In this document: one piece after another, positions 22,415 to 31,664 of the stretch
Position numbering within the stretch: position 1 is the first letter of the stretch
Layout: every line of letters begins with the position of its first letter
Source of the DNA: DATDEW01 sp046590205
GTDB lineage: Bacteria > Bacteroidota > Ignavibacteria > Palsa-1295
NCBI GenBank assembly: GCA_046590205.1
Contig: JBKJTT010000029.1
Location: 1-31,931 of the forward strand
DNA length: 31,931 bases
Reading direction: 5' to 3'
Position numbers and translations under genes: made by a program
Notes under the pieces: generated by a model
What the model was told of the DNA's origin: nothing
Seen by the model: only the letters and a program-made list of their open reading frames with translations
The model's database searches: none

Positions 22415-24733
22415 ATGCAAATAGCAGGTAACTCCAGTCGTTCTATTCCCGTTGTAGCGGTACTTCTGCTCCTGCCGATTCTTATTTCCTCCTGCACATT
22501 TTACCGCAATACCACTACATACTTCAACGTGTATTATGATGCACAGCGTCATATAGATATGTATGAAGATAAGTTGGAGCAAACGCAGAGCACAGAAACC
22601 GGAGCTATTGCCGCAGTTACTACGCATCGGTGGCTTGACGAAGAGTATGAATCACGACGTGCACTCCGACTAAGAGGTACTGTCCCACCTCCGGTCAAAC
22701 TTTTTTACCAGTCAACAGAATTAACAACCAGGTCTGGTGATGTTAAGCATCTTGACTCCGCAATTATTCTCGGGTCGAAGATACTTGCAGATAAGAATCC
22801 TACTAAATATATAGAGGGAGCGCTCTTTCTTACGGGCAAAGCTCTTTACTATAAGAATGATTATAGTGCAGCTCGTCGCAAGTTCAATGAGTTGCTCTTT
22901 AAATATCCCAGTACAGAATTTGTACCCGAAGTTGGTCGTCTTCTGACAAAGACACTTATCATTACCCGCCAGTTCGATACTGCAACGACAGCGATCATTG
23001 CCTCGATATCACGTCTGGAGGCATCCGGTGAAAAAGAAGAAATCGCTGACTCACGAAAGATGTACGCAGAAGTTATCTTAATGAGAGGTGCCGAGAATAT
23101 AGGGCTTGCCGCAGAGCAGCTTGAGCTTGCAGAAGCAAACTTAGGTAAAGAGGAAGCGGCACGGATCGCTTATGAACGAGGTGCATTACGGTATATTGAA
23201 GGGAATTGGGTAGAGGCAGAAAAAGCATTTGCCAAAACTATTGCAGGTGCTCCTGATGTCTTTACGATCGGTGAAGCAATGATCGGTCATGCTCTTGCAT
23301 TACGCCGCTTGGGCAGATTTGCAGAAGCAAAACAAGAACTTGAAGATATCCTTAGTAAGGTTCGCTTTAGTGCATCACACCCTGCCGCAAATTATGAACT
23401 TGCTGTTACTAACGAAGAAGAATCACGAGATAAAGCTAAAGGTAGGTTTAGGGATGTAAATTATACACAACATCTCTATCCAAGTGTTAGGCAAGCATAC
23501 TATGTGCTTGATACCACTTACCGAAATGTGAGCCAAGCGATAATGGCACGTTCACGCTTTCGTCAGGCAGAGCTTTTCCGTGCAATGGGCGAGTATGACT
23601 CTGCTGCAAGAATAGCGAATATCATCATTGGCACAAAGGACTTTTCCTCTCAGGAAATAAATGACTATGTCAATGAGAGGATGCGCGCTCTTCAACGCTT
23701 TGCCCAACAGAAAAACCTCCTTGAGCGTACTCATAAACTTGAACGACTCTTAGAGAGAGCTCGTCAGGGCGGGACAAATATAGCTGCTACTATACAACGC
23801 GAAATTCGTACGTTAGCCGAGCGCCAAATACTTGGTGGGCGATGGAGACCGGATGGTCCAAATACGATAACTATTGAAGAAGAAAAACTCGTCGTTGAGG
23901 CGGAGGCACGTATCAAGAAAGAGCGCGAATCGGCAGGCGAACCTGTCTCTATGCTTCGTATCGCTGATACGAATAGGTTTGTAGATAGTATTAAATTCGT
24001 TTCTGCAAAAGCACACTTCGAGATAGGACGTGCGTATGAGATATTCGGCGAGCAACAGAATGCTGCCATTGAGTATGCTGATGCTCTCGAGAAGAGTTAT
24101 ACTACCATAGATACTTCAAAGACAAACTTTACTGCACGAACTATCTTTTCATGGGTCGAGCTTGAGCACCAACGGAAGAACTATGTTATTCGTGATTCAC
24201 TCATAGCCTTGCTAACAACAAAGTATGGTGAATCACAGTATGCCTCGGCAGCATCTCGGCTCTATACAAGTACCAGTTCCAATGAATCATCCGGGGAAAA
24301 AGCGTATGCGGTCGTTATAGCAAATATCAAATCACTTGGGTTCGAGATTCAAAAGCCAAAACTCTTAGAGATAAGCAATTCCTTTAACCATGAAGATGTT
24401 GCTCCGCGTTCATTGTATGCGATTGGTGTACACTTTGAGGAAGCTTCTCGATACGATAGCGCAGTATATTACTACAACCGTGTAGTACGTGAGTATCCAT
24501 TCTCGCGCTACGCGGAAGATGTACGTCCGCGTTTAGCAATTGCTGGCAAAACACAAACCGTTATCATGAATCCTGATCCTGAAATTACCCCGGAAGCAAT
24601 ACCTGTGCAAATGGAGCAAGTTGACCCAAATCGTACCGTACCGCAAAGTGACCCGGTGACAACGCCGTTAGATGCTCAATCTCCAGTTGGGGTAGGGTTA
24701 AATTCGCAAGTAAAGAAAGCACCGAAGAAGTAA
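22415..24733 (+). CDS. TPR lipoprotein resembling the T9SS component PorW/SprE
   Basis: 772 residues. The lipoprotein signal is residues 1-27 with lipobox ISSC and Cys27, so it is anchored in a membrane. After it comes FYRNTTTYFNVYYDAQRHID, which matches the SxKxx(S/T)xxYHN(V/T)TxxYNxYFN start of PorW/SprE in Bacteroidota. TPR-like helical pairs then extend over much of the chain (ALYYKNDYSAARRKFNELLFKYPST, ALALRRLGRFAEAKQELEDIL, AKAHFEIGRAYEIFGEQQNAA, YYYNRVVREYPFSRYAEDVRP). PorW links the T9SS outer-membrane complex to the motor, so this gene would be the secretion component for the sorting-domain proteins nearby. The length (772) lies between PorW (about 600) and SprE (about 870). The ends are Pro/Gln-rich. 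It touches pyrK directly: TAA then ATG with no gap. Identity as PorW is probable, not certain; any TPR lipoprotein would share the general features. Confidence 0.65.
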   Translation: MQIAGNSSRSIPVVAVLLLLPILISSCTFYRNTTTYFNVYYDAQRHIDMYEDKLEQTQSTETGAIAAVTTHRWLDEEYESRRALRLRGTVPPPVKLFYQSTELTTRSGDVKHLDSAIILGSKILADKNPTKYIEGALFLTGKALYYKNDYSAARRKFNELLFKYPSTEFVPEVGRLLTKTLIITRQFDTATTAIIASISRLEASGEKEEIADSRKMYAEVILMRGAENIGLAAEQLELAEANLGKEEAARIAYERGALRYIEGNWVEAEKAFAKTIAGAPDVFTIGEAMIGHALALRRLGRFAEAKQELEDILSKVRFSASHPAANYELAVTNEEESRDKAKGRFRDVNYTQHLYPSVRQAYYVLDTTYRNVSQAIMARSRFRQAELFRAMGEYDSAARIANIIIGTKDFSSQEINDYVNERMRALQRFAQQKNLLERTHKLERLLERARQGGTNIAATIQREIRTLAERQILGGRWRPDGPNTITIEEEKLVVEAEARIKKERESAGEPVSMLRIADTNRFVDSIKFVSAKAHFEIGRAYEIFGEQQNAAIEYADALEKSYTTIDTSKTNFTARTIFSWVELEHQRKNYVIRDSLIALLTTKYGESQYASAASRLYTSTSSNESSGEKAYAVVIANIKSLGFEIQKPKLLEISNSFNHEDVAPRSLYAIGVHFEEASRYDSAVYYYNRVVREYPFSRYAEDVRPRLAIAGKTQTVIMNPDPEITPEAIPVQMEQVDPNRTVPQSDPVTTPLDAQSPVGVGLNSQVKKAPKK

Positions 24734-25528
24734 ATGATCAGTGAGAAACGAAATGTATCGGAAGTAACTGCCAACCGTGCGCTCACGGATACTCTCTCGG
24801 TTCTTCGCTTTTCGTTTCCTCTTGCCGCTGCAACTTCCAAGCCAGGGCAGTTCGTCAATGTACTACCAAAGATTGGCTTTACTGACCCTATACTACGCCG
24901 ACCGTTTAGTATCTATAATGTGATAGGGGATGAAATTGAGATCATTATACAACGTCACGGACGTGGGACAGATATTCTTGCCGATACGAAGGTTGGTGAT
25001 GTGATAGATGTATTAGGACCGCTCGGAAGTCCATGGCACTTTGATTCTAATGACTTTGAGACTGCTCTATTACTGATCGGTGGTGTAGGCGTTGCATCAA
25101 TGCCTTTACTTACAAAGCATTTTCAAGAATTAGATAGACCATTCTTTTCGTATTACGGTGCACGGACAGCAAATATGTTGGCCGATGAGTATCTCGCTAA
25201 TGTGGTCTATGCAACCGATGATGGCTCAAAAGGGTACAAAGGGACTATCATTGAGAAGCTGCGCAATGACTTGAAAGAAGGTGCATTTAAAACTCCGAAG
25301 CTCTTTGTCTGCGGACCAACTCCGATGATGAAGGCAGCTATTGCTCTAAGCGAAGAATTCGGTATCCCCTGCGAAGTAAGTTTAGAAACAGAGATGGCGT
25401 GTGGTATAGGTATTTGTCAAGGATGTCCAGTGCCGACAACAGAAGCAGAAGCAGCAAAAAGCGGGAAGAAGTTCTACCTTGTCTGTACACAAGGACCTTC
25501 ATTCACGAAAGAAAGCATTATATTATAA
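24734..25528 (+). CDS. pyrK: Dihydroorotate dehydrogenase electron-transfer subunit
   Basis: 264 residues, starting directly after the previous stop. It carries electrons from PyrD to NAD+ in class 1B dihydroorotate dehydrogenase, the fourth step of pyrimidine synthesis. The FAD domain has RRPFSIY (56-62), and the nucleotide domain has LLIGGVGVASM (113-123) and FVCGPTPMMK (191-200). The 2Fe-2S cluster is bound by Cys 223, 228, 231 and 251 in the pattern C-x4-C-x2-C-x19-C (MACGIGICQGC ... YLVC). All cofactors therefore seem intact. It is followed two bases later by pyrD, as expected for the heterotetramer. Start ATG at 24734; translation is probably coupled to the upstream gene. Confidence 0.96.
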   Translation: MISEKRNVSEVTANRALTDTLSVLRFSFPLAAATSKPGQFVNVLPKIGFTDPILRRPFSIYNVIGDEIEIIIQRHGRGTDILADTKVGDVIDVLGPLGSPWHFDSNDFETALLLIGGVGVASMPLLTKHFQELDRPFFSYYGARTANMLADEYLANVVYATDDGSKGYKGTIIEKLRNDLKEGAFKTPKLFVCGPTPMMKAAIALSEEFGIPCEVSLETEMACGIGICQGCPVPTTEAEAAKSGKKFYLVCTQGPSFTKESIIL

Positions 25529-25530
25529 GT

Positions 25531-26490
25531 TTGGAAACGCAATCACATATTGATCTATCGGTATCGCTCGGCGGAGTGAAGTTCAAGAATCCATTCCTTG
25601 TTGCAAGCGGTACATTTGGTTACGGAGCAGAAGCAAGCGAATACTGCGATATTAATGGGCTTGGCGGTATTGTTACTAAATCGGTAAGTTGGAAACCACG
25701 TCCGGGTAACTATCCACGCCGCATCGTCGAGACTCCTTCGGGAATGCTAAACTCTATTGGTCTGGCAAATGTCGGCGTTCATAACTTCGTTGAAGAGAAA
25801 CTGCCATTCCTTGCCGAGTTTGATACGAATATCATCGCAAACATTGCGGCATCAAGTATAGAAGAGTATTGCGATGTTTTGAAGCTCATTGAGGCAAATG
25901 CGACGAAGAACATGGTCGGCTATGAGATTAACGTGAGCTGCCCGAACGTCAAAGACGGCGGCTTGATGTTTGGTACAAGCCCTGATCTTGTTGATGAACT
26001 TACCAGAGCACTCCGAAAACTTACAGAGAAACTCCTCATCATAAAACTCACTCCGAATGTTACGAGTGTGGCACCATTTGCAAAGGTATGCGAGGCGGCA
26101 GGGGCAGATGCTATCAGCTTGATAAATACTGTGGTTGGGATGTCTGTAGATGTCTATACTGGGAAGCCGAGACTCTCGACGGTAACAGGTGGATTATCAG
26201 GACCGGCAATTCGTCCTGTGGCTGTAGCAAAATGCTACGAAGCGCGTAAGAGTAGTAAGATACCGATCATCGGTATCGGTGGGATTGCTTCGGCAATGGA
26301 TGCGATGGAGTTCTTTATTGTAGGAGCACAGCTCGTACAAGTCGGAACATCGAACTTTGTTGACCCGAATGCCGCAAATGATTACAAAGATGAACTTGTA
26401 ACGCTCTTAGAAAAGAAAAAAGTATCTAAGTTTACCGATGTAGTCGGTACACTCAATATTGAAGAAGTAACGAAAGCACTTGGTTGGTAA
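25531..26490 (+). CDS. pyrD: Dihydroorotate dehydrogenase class 1B, catalytic subunit (TTG start)
   Basis: 319 residues when started at the TTG at 25531, two bases after the pyrK stop. No ATG exists in this frame between the stop and the conserved core; earlier in-frame ATGs lie inside pyrK and give nonsense. The start (read LETQSHIDLSVSLGGVKFKNP) fits the PyrD N-terminus well. The catalytic base Cys137 is in NVSCPNVKDGG, as in class 1B enzymes; class 2 enzymes have Ser there. GTFGYG (28-33), NSIGLAN (74-80) and IGIGGIASAMDAMEFF (FMN phosphate site) are present. It takes dihydroorotate to orotate and passes electrons to PyrK. It is followed immediately by the transglycosylase gene (TAA then ATG). 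Confidence 0.95.
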   Translation: METQSHIDLSVSLGGVKFKNPFLVASGTFGYGAEASEYCDINGLGGIVTKSVSWKPRPGNYPRRIVETPSGMLNSIGLANVGVHNFVEEKLPFLAEFDTNIIANIAASSIEEYCDVLKLIEANATKNMVGYEINVSCPNVKDGGLMFGTSPDLVDELTRALRKLTEKLLIIKLTPNVTSVAPFAKVCEAAGADAISLINTVVGMSVDVYTGKPRLSTVTGGLSGPAIRPVAVAKCYEARKSSKIPIIGIGGIASAMDAMEFFIVGAQLVQVGTSNFVDPNAANDYKDELVTLLEKKKVSKFTDVVGTLNIEEVTKALGW

Positions 26491-27462
26491 ATGGTACCTA
26501 AAAACAAACATACTATCCGTTTCTTTGGAGTTGCTCTCTTGGTGGGTTTAGTACCACTTGTGTATTCATTCCTATCGAGCAGTGATGACCGTAGTGTATC
26601 AAATGGCTCGTTACGAGCCGATGAAAAAGACGTAAAAGTTGCTGATTACCATCGCAATATTACGTTAATTAAACCGCCGGAAACCCTCGAGTTATTTGGC
26701 AAACGTATTCCTTTAGAGCATTGGGATATTCGCGAACGATTCGACCGTGAGTTCTACTATAACTACACCAATCCCGATCAGCTTGTTCTCTGGACAAAAC
26801 GGCTAAAGCGTTGGGAGCCATACGTGGATTCATCGCTCAAAGCGAGCGGATTGCATCCGGACTTTAAGTACTTGATGGTTGCCGAGAGCGGTGTACGGAA
26901 CGTACAATCTCCGGCAAAGGCACATGGCTTTTGGCAGTTCATTCCACCAACTGCAGAGCGATACGGTCTGAAGGTTGATGATAACGTTGACGAGCGTCTT
27001 GACCCGATAAAGGCAACACCCGCAGCGATTGCATTCCTCAAACAACTCAAGGCACAGTTCGGCGATGAGCTGCTTATGGCTGCCGCCTATAATATGGGCG
27101 AGTACGGTTTGCAAGCAGCAATGGATAACCAAAAGCGCAGCAATTACTGGAATTTATACCTCAACGAGGAAACCATGCGTTACGGTATGCGTATTGCAGT
27201 AATAAAGGAGCTTATGTCTCGCGGCGAACTCTATGGATTCAACTTCGATCGTCTTGAGCCATACTATCCTATGCAGTCACAGGAGATTTCGGTAAAAGGT
27301 CCTATTGCAAGCGTAGCGAACTGGGCATTAGGTCAAGGATATACATACAAAGACGTGAGAATGTATAATCCATGGATAGTAGGCAAGTCGCTCCCCTCCG
27401 GCTACTACGATATACGATTACCACTATCGGAGAAAGACCGAACAACTGTTGATGGCAATTAA
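26491..27462 (+). CDS. Lytic transglycosylase (SLT domain)
   Basis: 323 residues. An N-terminal hydrophobic segment (11-28, FFGVALLVGLVPLVYSFL) is a signal anchor, so it works in the periplasm. The SLT fold has the catalytic Glu132 in AESGV, followed by AHGFWQF (144-150), PPTAERYGL and AAAYNMGEYG (197-206), the standard motif set of MltD/Slt-like enzymes. These cleave the glycan strand of peptidoglycan to make 1,6-anhydromuramic ends. No LysM domain is visible, unlike MltD. The start ATG is directly next to the pyrD stop, and the next gene is the CtpA-type protease 54 bp downstream; this pair may act together in wall remodelling. Note GFWQF in place of the usual GLWQF. Confidence 0.92.
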   Translation: MVPKNKHTIRFFGVALLVGLVPLVYSFLSSSDDRSVSNGSLRADEKDVKVADYHRNITLIKPPETLELFGKRIPLEHWDIRERFDREFYYNYTNPDQLVLWTKRLKRWEPYVDSSLKASGLHPDFKYLMVAESGVRNVQSPAKAHGFWQFIPPTAERYGLKVDDNVDERLDPIKATPAAIAFLKQLKAQFGDELLMAAAYNMGEYGLQAAMDNQKRSNYWNLYLNEETMRYGMRIAVIKELMSRGELYGFNFDRLEPYYPMQSQEISVKGPIASVANWALGQGYTYKDVRMYNPWIVGKSLPSGYYDIRLPLSEKDRTTVDGN

Positions 27463-27516
27463 GAATGGAATGACAGGATTCCCGTTAGTGTTTTAAGAAC
27501 AGAACTTAGAAAACGA

Positions 27517-29142
27517 ATGAACTTATCACAATATAATCCGCGCCGTTTGGCGACCATTGGTCTTCTGCTTATCGTATCGAGTGGTTTCCTCGGCTCTCGA
27601 ATTGAAGAAGCATTTTCACAAGATAATAACATGGGCGAGGAGCTTAAAAAGTACTCCGATGTTATGACACTTGTCCAAAGGTATTACGTCGATAAGCCGA
27701 ATCTTGGCGAGTTGAACGATGCTGCTATTGTCGGTATGCTCTCGAAGCTTGACCCCCATTCTGTCTATATGCCTCCGAAGAATGTTGAGCAATCTGCGGA
27801 ACAATTTTCGGGTAAATTCGAAGGGATTGGCGTGCAGTTTATGATGGGGAAGAATGATACCGTCTTGATAGATGCAATCATTCCCGGCGGCCCCAGTGAT
27901 ATGCTCGGCATCATTGCAGGTGATAAGATCATAGCCATCAATGGTCGTCGAACATTGAAGTTTACTGAAGATTCGGTTCGTAATAATCTTCGTGGACCAA
28001 AAGGGACGAAGGTTAATGTCTCTATTGTGCGCTCTGGTCAACCAGCCCCGCTTGAGTTTAGCATAACCCGCGATATCATACCAATCGTCAGTGTGATGGC
28101 GAGCTTTATGGTTGATGAAAAAACCGGATACTTGAACATTGGTCGTTTTGGCGAACAGACCCATGATGAGATGATGGTTGCTTTAACGGATCTTTCAAGT
28201 CAAGGTATGAAACAGCTTGTACTTGACCTTCGCGGCAATCCGGGAGGATATCTTGAGCAGGCAGTTCGTATCGCCGATGAATTTATTGGTGGTACAAAGA
28301 CGATCGTCTCGACAAAAGGAAGAGTATCGAGTTTTGACGATGTTGATGTTTCCTCACCAGGCAATAAGTACGAGAAGATACCTCTTGTAGTATTAATAGA
28401 TCGCGGTAGTGCTAGCGCAAGCGAGATTGTAAGCGGTGCAGTACAGGATCTTGATAGGGCAGTTGTTGTTGGTATTCCTTCTTTCGGGAAAGGGCTTGTT
28501 CAGCGTCAATTTCCGCTTGGTAATGATAAGAGTGCGATCCGTTTGACAATCTCTCGTTACTATACGCCTCTTGGTCGTTCTATACAGAAAAAGTATGAAG
28601 GTGCTAAGTATGCCGGTGGCGATGAGCTTGAGATAACAGAGTCCGAAGAAGCAAACTTCGATCACACAAAAGATGTCCATGACTCAACAAAGCCGAAATA
28701 TACAACTGCGTCCGGACGTACTGTCTATGGCGGCGGCGGTATTACCCCCGACTATATTGTAAAGTCAGACACGATCACCCGTTCGACATGGCGTTTGTTT
28801 GCAGGGTCACTCTTTTTTGATTGGGTAAAAGATTACATATCGAGTAATGCGCCTACTCTAAAGAAGAAATATACCGCGGAAACATTTGTCAAAACGTATG
28901 TTGTGCCAGAAGAAGCATTCACTTCTGCGTTGGATAAAGCAAAAGAGAAAAAGATCGAGTACGACATAAAAGAATTTGATATTGATAAGGCTTGGATCAG
29001 TACATGGATAAAAGCTGAAGTAGGAAGACAGCTCTTTAGCAATAACGTTCGAACACGTATGCTACTTGAAAAGGACAAACAATATCAGAAAGCATACTCG
29101 CTTCTTGGCGAAGCCGCGAAGATGGCATTGACGATGAAATAA
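27517..29142 (+). CDS. Carboxyl-terminal processing protease (S41 family, CtpA-like)
   Basis: 541 residues. A hydrophobic N-terminal segment (about 11-28, LATIGLLLIVSSGFLGS) targets it to the periplasm. A PDZ domain lies at about 92-172 (GKFEGIGVQFMMGKNDTVLI, GGPSDMLGIIAGDKIIAINGR). The S41 core follows: LVLDLRGNPGGYLEQAV (234-250), catalytic Ser300 in DRGSASASEIVSGA and Lys325 in SFGKGLVQ, spaced 25 residues apart as in known members. RQFPLGNDKSAIRLTISRYYTP is the family block after it. The C-terminal 150 residues are a longer helical extension than in the smallest Ctps. It cleaves proteins near their C-terminus in the envelope; targets could include T9SS or peptidoglycan-synthesis factors, but that is inference. 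It ends before a bidirectional terminator. Confidence 0.94.
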   Translation: MNLSQYNPRRLATIGLLLIVSSGFLGSRIEEAFSQDNNMGEELKKYSDVMTLVQRYYVDKPNLGELNDAAIVGMLSKLDPHSVYMPPKNVEQSAEQFSGKFEGIGVQFMMGKNDTVLIDAIIPGGPSDMLGIIAGDKIIAINGRRTLKFTEDSVRNNLRGPKGTKVNVSIVRSGQPAPLEFSITRDIIPIVSVMASFMVDEKTGYLNIGRFGEQTHDEMMVALTDLSSQGMKQLVLDLRGNPGGYLEQAVRIADEFIGGTKTIVSTKGRVSSFDDVDVSSPGNKYEKIPLVVLIDRGSASASEIVSGAVQDLDRAVVVGIPSFGKGLVQRQFPLGNDKSAIRLTISRYYTPLGRSIQKKYEGAKYAGGDELEITESEEANFDHTKDVHDSTKPKYTTASGRTVYGGGGITPDYIVKSDTITRSTWRLFAGSLFFDWVKDYISSNAPTLKKKYTAETFVKTYVVPEEAFTSALDKAKEKKIEYDIKEFDIDKAWISTWIKAEVGRQLFSNNVRTRMLLEKDKQYQKAYSLLGEAAKMALTMK

Positions 29143-29148
29143 TTTAAC

Positions 29149-29179
29149 AAAAGAAGGAGGGCATTGCCCTCCTTCTTTT
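29149..29179. terminator. Bidirectional terminator between the CtpA-like and ABC-F genes
   Basis: AAAAGAAGGAGGGC (29149-29162) pairs perfectly with GCCCTCCTTCTTTT (29166-29179) around loop ATT. The flanking A and T runs serve both strands. It overlaps the first bases of the ABC-F stop codon (29178-29180). Confidence 0.95.
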
Positions 29180-31178
29180 ATAGACTCTCTATCTCTTCAG
29201 ATAACTGCGACCAGTCATTGTAAAGTGATTCCAATCTCGCAGCGATATGATTCATCTCTAAACCTTCTCGCTTGACTTTTGCGGCATCCTCATAGTATTC
29301 AGGGAAAGCCATCGCATCCTCGATTTCCTTCTTTCTCTTTTCAGAGACTGCCATTTCTGCTTCTATCTTTTTGAGTTTATCACGCAATGGCTTTTCGTTT
29401 TTTGTCTTTGCGTTGCGCTTTTCGGCTTCGAGACGTTTACGATTCTTCTTCTCGTCGGGTGTTTCTGCCGGTTTTGAAGTATCACTATCTTTTTGAAACG
29501 GCTTCTTCTTGAGTGCCTCTAATTCACGGTTATGAAGGTCAGTTAAGTATGTTTCGAGAGGACTGTAATTCTCTTTTACCGTGCCTGATTCAAAGACGAT
29601 AATTCTATCAACAAGGTCGTCAAGAAAGTCTCTATCATGGCTTATGACAATGACGGTACCCTCGAAGGCAAGAATTGCTTGCTTCAAGACTTCTTTCGAG
29701 CGCATATCAAGATGGTTCGTCGGTTCATCAAGGACGAGCGTATTGACCGGTTCGAGAAGCATCTTCGCAAGAGCAAGGCGTGATTTTTCTCCACCTGATA
29801 AGACGCCTACTCGTTTATGTACATCATCACCTTTGAAAAGGAATGCGCCGAGCAATGTACGAAGTTGTGTTTCAGAATAATTAATGCTATTGGTACCACC
29901 TCGATAGAACATAGATTTAGCAAGCTCTTCAACAGTTGCATATACTGACTTCTTCGGGTCAAGCGAATCTGCCTGATGCTGGGCATAGTAACCAATGGTT
30001 ACATTGAATCCCGTCTTGATGGTACCGGCTGTTATAAGTTCTTCACCGACAAGAATCTTACCGAGCGTAGTTTTTCCTTGACCGTTCTTACCAACAAATG
30101 CAATGCGGTCGCCGCGCTCGATCATTAGTTCGCACCCGGAGAAAATATCTTTTACTCCGTCGTATGACTTTGCAGCTTTTTCAATTTCAAAGACAGTTCT
30201 CCCTGATTGTTGCGAAGTAGGGAAGGAGAAATGCACCGATGGCGCATCAGATGCAAGCTCGACTCGCTCCATACGTTCAAGCATCTTTATACGTGATTGC
30301 GCCTGACGTGCCTTTGATGCTTTATAGCGGAAGCGGTCAACGAAGCTCGATATTTCCTTGCGTCGTTTATCAAGTGATGCAGCAAGTGCTTCGCGCTGTG
30401 CCTCGCGCATTGCCTTCGTTGTCTCGTAGTAGTCGTAGTTACCTGCGAACGACTCTAATCTACCATCAAAGGTGACTTCGATAGTCCTCGTTGTGATCGC
30501 ATTGAGGAATGACCTATCATGCGAGATGATAAGCAACGCTCCTGAATATGCTTTGATAAAATCTTCAAGCCAGAACAAGCTTTCAAGGTCAAGATGATTT
30601 GTCGGCTCATCGAGAAGGAGAACATCGGGATTTAAGATAAGTAGCTTGGCAAGCTCAAGGCGCATCTGCCATCCGCCGGAGAACTCATTGACATCTCGGC
30701 TCATATCTTCGGCTGAAAACCCAAGTCCGTCAAGTATTCGAGCTGACTGTGCTTCGATAGTAAATCCGCCTGCTGTTTCGTACTTGTGTTGAAGGTCGGT
30801 AAATTCCTCTATCGTCGCGAAGTATTCATTGGAGTGATGGTCTTCATCAGAAGACATCTTCTCCTGCAGTACATCCATCCTCTCTTTATAGGAAAGCAAG
30901 TCTTTGCGTACTGCACATGCTTCTTCAAGCAAGTTACGACCTGCATCGTAATTTAGGTTTGGCTCTTGCGGAAGGTAACCGATAGAAAAGCTTTTGGGAA
31001 GGTTGATCGAGCCATCATCTGGCTGCTGAACACCTGCGATGATACGAAAGAGCGTGGATTTACCTGCGCCGTTAGGACCAACGATACCGACGCGTTCGCC
31101 GGGACCGATAGTAAAGGTTACATCGCGAAAGAGATACCGTCCGCCAAATTGGATGGATAAATGTTCTACTGCAAGCAT
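29178..31178 (-). CDS. ABC-F family ATP-binding protein
   Basis: 666 residues with two ABC domains and no membrane part, as in ABC-F proteins that bind the ribosomal E site. Domain 1: Walker A GPNGAGKST (34-42), signature FSGGWQMRL (167-175), Walker B LLLDEPTNHLD (187-197), switch SHD (219-221). The linker around 255-310 is positively charged and helical (KRRKEISSFVDRFRYKASKARQAQ), the P-site tRNA interaction motif region. Domain 2: Walker A GKNGQGKT (363-370), signature LSGGEKSRL (460-468), Walker B LVLDEPTNHLD (481-491), SHD (513-515). Residues 550-666 form a long Lys/Glu-rich coiled coil, as in Uup/YdiF-type members. The subgroup is unclear; antibiotic-resistance ABC-Fs usually lack this tail. 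It is the last gene of a minus-strand cluster, three bases after the DUF421 gene. Confidence 0.93.
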   Translation of the reverse strand: MLAVEHLSIQFGGRYLFRDVTFTIGPGERVGIVGPNGAGKSTLFRIIAGVQQPDDGSINLPKSFSIGYLPQEPNLNYDAGRNLLEEACAVRKDLLSYKERMDVLQEKMSSDEDHHSNEYFATIEEFTDLQHKYETAGGFTIEAQSARILDGLGFSAEDMSRDVNEFSGGWQMRLELAKLLILNPDVLLLDEPTNHLDLESLFWLEDFIKAYSGALLIISHDRSFLNAITTRTIEVTFDGRLESFAGNYDYYETTKAMREAQREALAASLDKRRKEISSFVDRFRYKASKARQAQSRIKMLERMERVELASDAPSVHFSFPTSQQSGRTVFEIEKAAKSYDGVKDIFSGCELMIERGDRIAFVGKNGQGKTTLGKILVGEELITAGTIKTGFNVTIGYYAQHQADSLDPKKSVYATVEELAKSMFYRGGTNSINYSETQLRTLLGAFLFKGDDVHKRVGVLSGGEKSRLALAKMLLEPVNTLVLDEPTNHLDMRSKEVLKQAILAFEGTVIVISHDRDFLDDLVDRIIVFESGTVKENYSPLETYLTDLHNRELEALKKKPFQKDSDTSKPAETPDEKKNRKRLEAEKRNAKTKNEKPLRDKLKKIEAEMAVSEKRKKEIEDAMAFPEYYEDAAKVKREGLEMNHIAARLESLYNDWSQLSEEIESL

Positions 31179-31181
31179 GAA

Positions 31182-31664
31182 TTATTTTTTTGAGGATAAT
31201 TTGTCTTTACCTACAACGGATATAGATCCGTCGGTTTCAAGTATTGCCAGTGCGGCATCAGATGTATCAGCATATCCGGCTCTACGAACGGCTTCTTCAA
31301 CCTCTTCGCGCGAAAGCCCTTCCTGATCCATTATCTTCTTTAATATCTTACCATCTCGAAGGAGAAGTTTTGGTTCACCTTCGACTATCTTACTGATGAC
31401 CTTGTTCTTGACCGCCAATTTTGTAATGATGATATTAATACCAATAAGTGTAAGTGCGGCAATGATAGCACCGCCGAGAGAAGAATCCTCGCCTACCATC
31501 CCGTTTTGCACTGCATTGGAGACAAGAAGCAAAAGGATAAAATCAATAAGCGATAATTGAGCAAAGTGTCGTTTACCGGCTAAACGAAATACAATTATCA
31601 GCGTGGCGTAGATCGCACCTGAACGGATAACTATATCTATTATGGTTTCTATTGATTCGGGCAC
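31182..31664 (-). CDS. DUF421 (YetF-like) membrane protein (GTG start)
   Basis: 160 residues. The start is a GTG at 31664, adjacent to the TAA stop of rsfS. Three N-terminal membrane segments can be seen: about 8-26 (IIDIVIRSGAIYATLIIVF), 36-52 (LSLIDFILLLLVSNAV) and 63-82 (LGGAIIAALTLIGINIIITKL). The motif RLAGKRHFAQLSLIDFILLLLVSNAVQNGM is typical of DUF421. After the membrane part a short cytosolic domain reads VEGEPKLLLRDGKIL, followed by EEVEEAVRRAGY and AILETDGSISVV. The family (YetF, YrbG) is widespread and of uncertain function; some members affect spore or cell envelope traits. It sits in a compact cluster with rsfS and the ABC-F gene. Confidence 0.9.
   Translation of the reverse strand: MPESIETIIDIVIRSGAIYATLIIVFRLAGKRHFAQLSLIDFILLLLVSNAVQNGMVGEDSSLGGAIIAALTLIGINIIITKLAVKNKVISKIVEGEPKLLLRDGKILKKIMDQEGLSREEVEEAVRRAGYADTSDAALAILETDGSISVVGKDKLSSKK

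Noticed and set aside
25399..25530. Longer N-terminus for pyrD
   Set aside because: It lies fully within pyrK in another frame and does not resemble PyrD; the TTG at 25531 fits.
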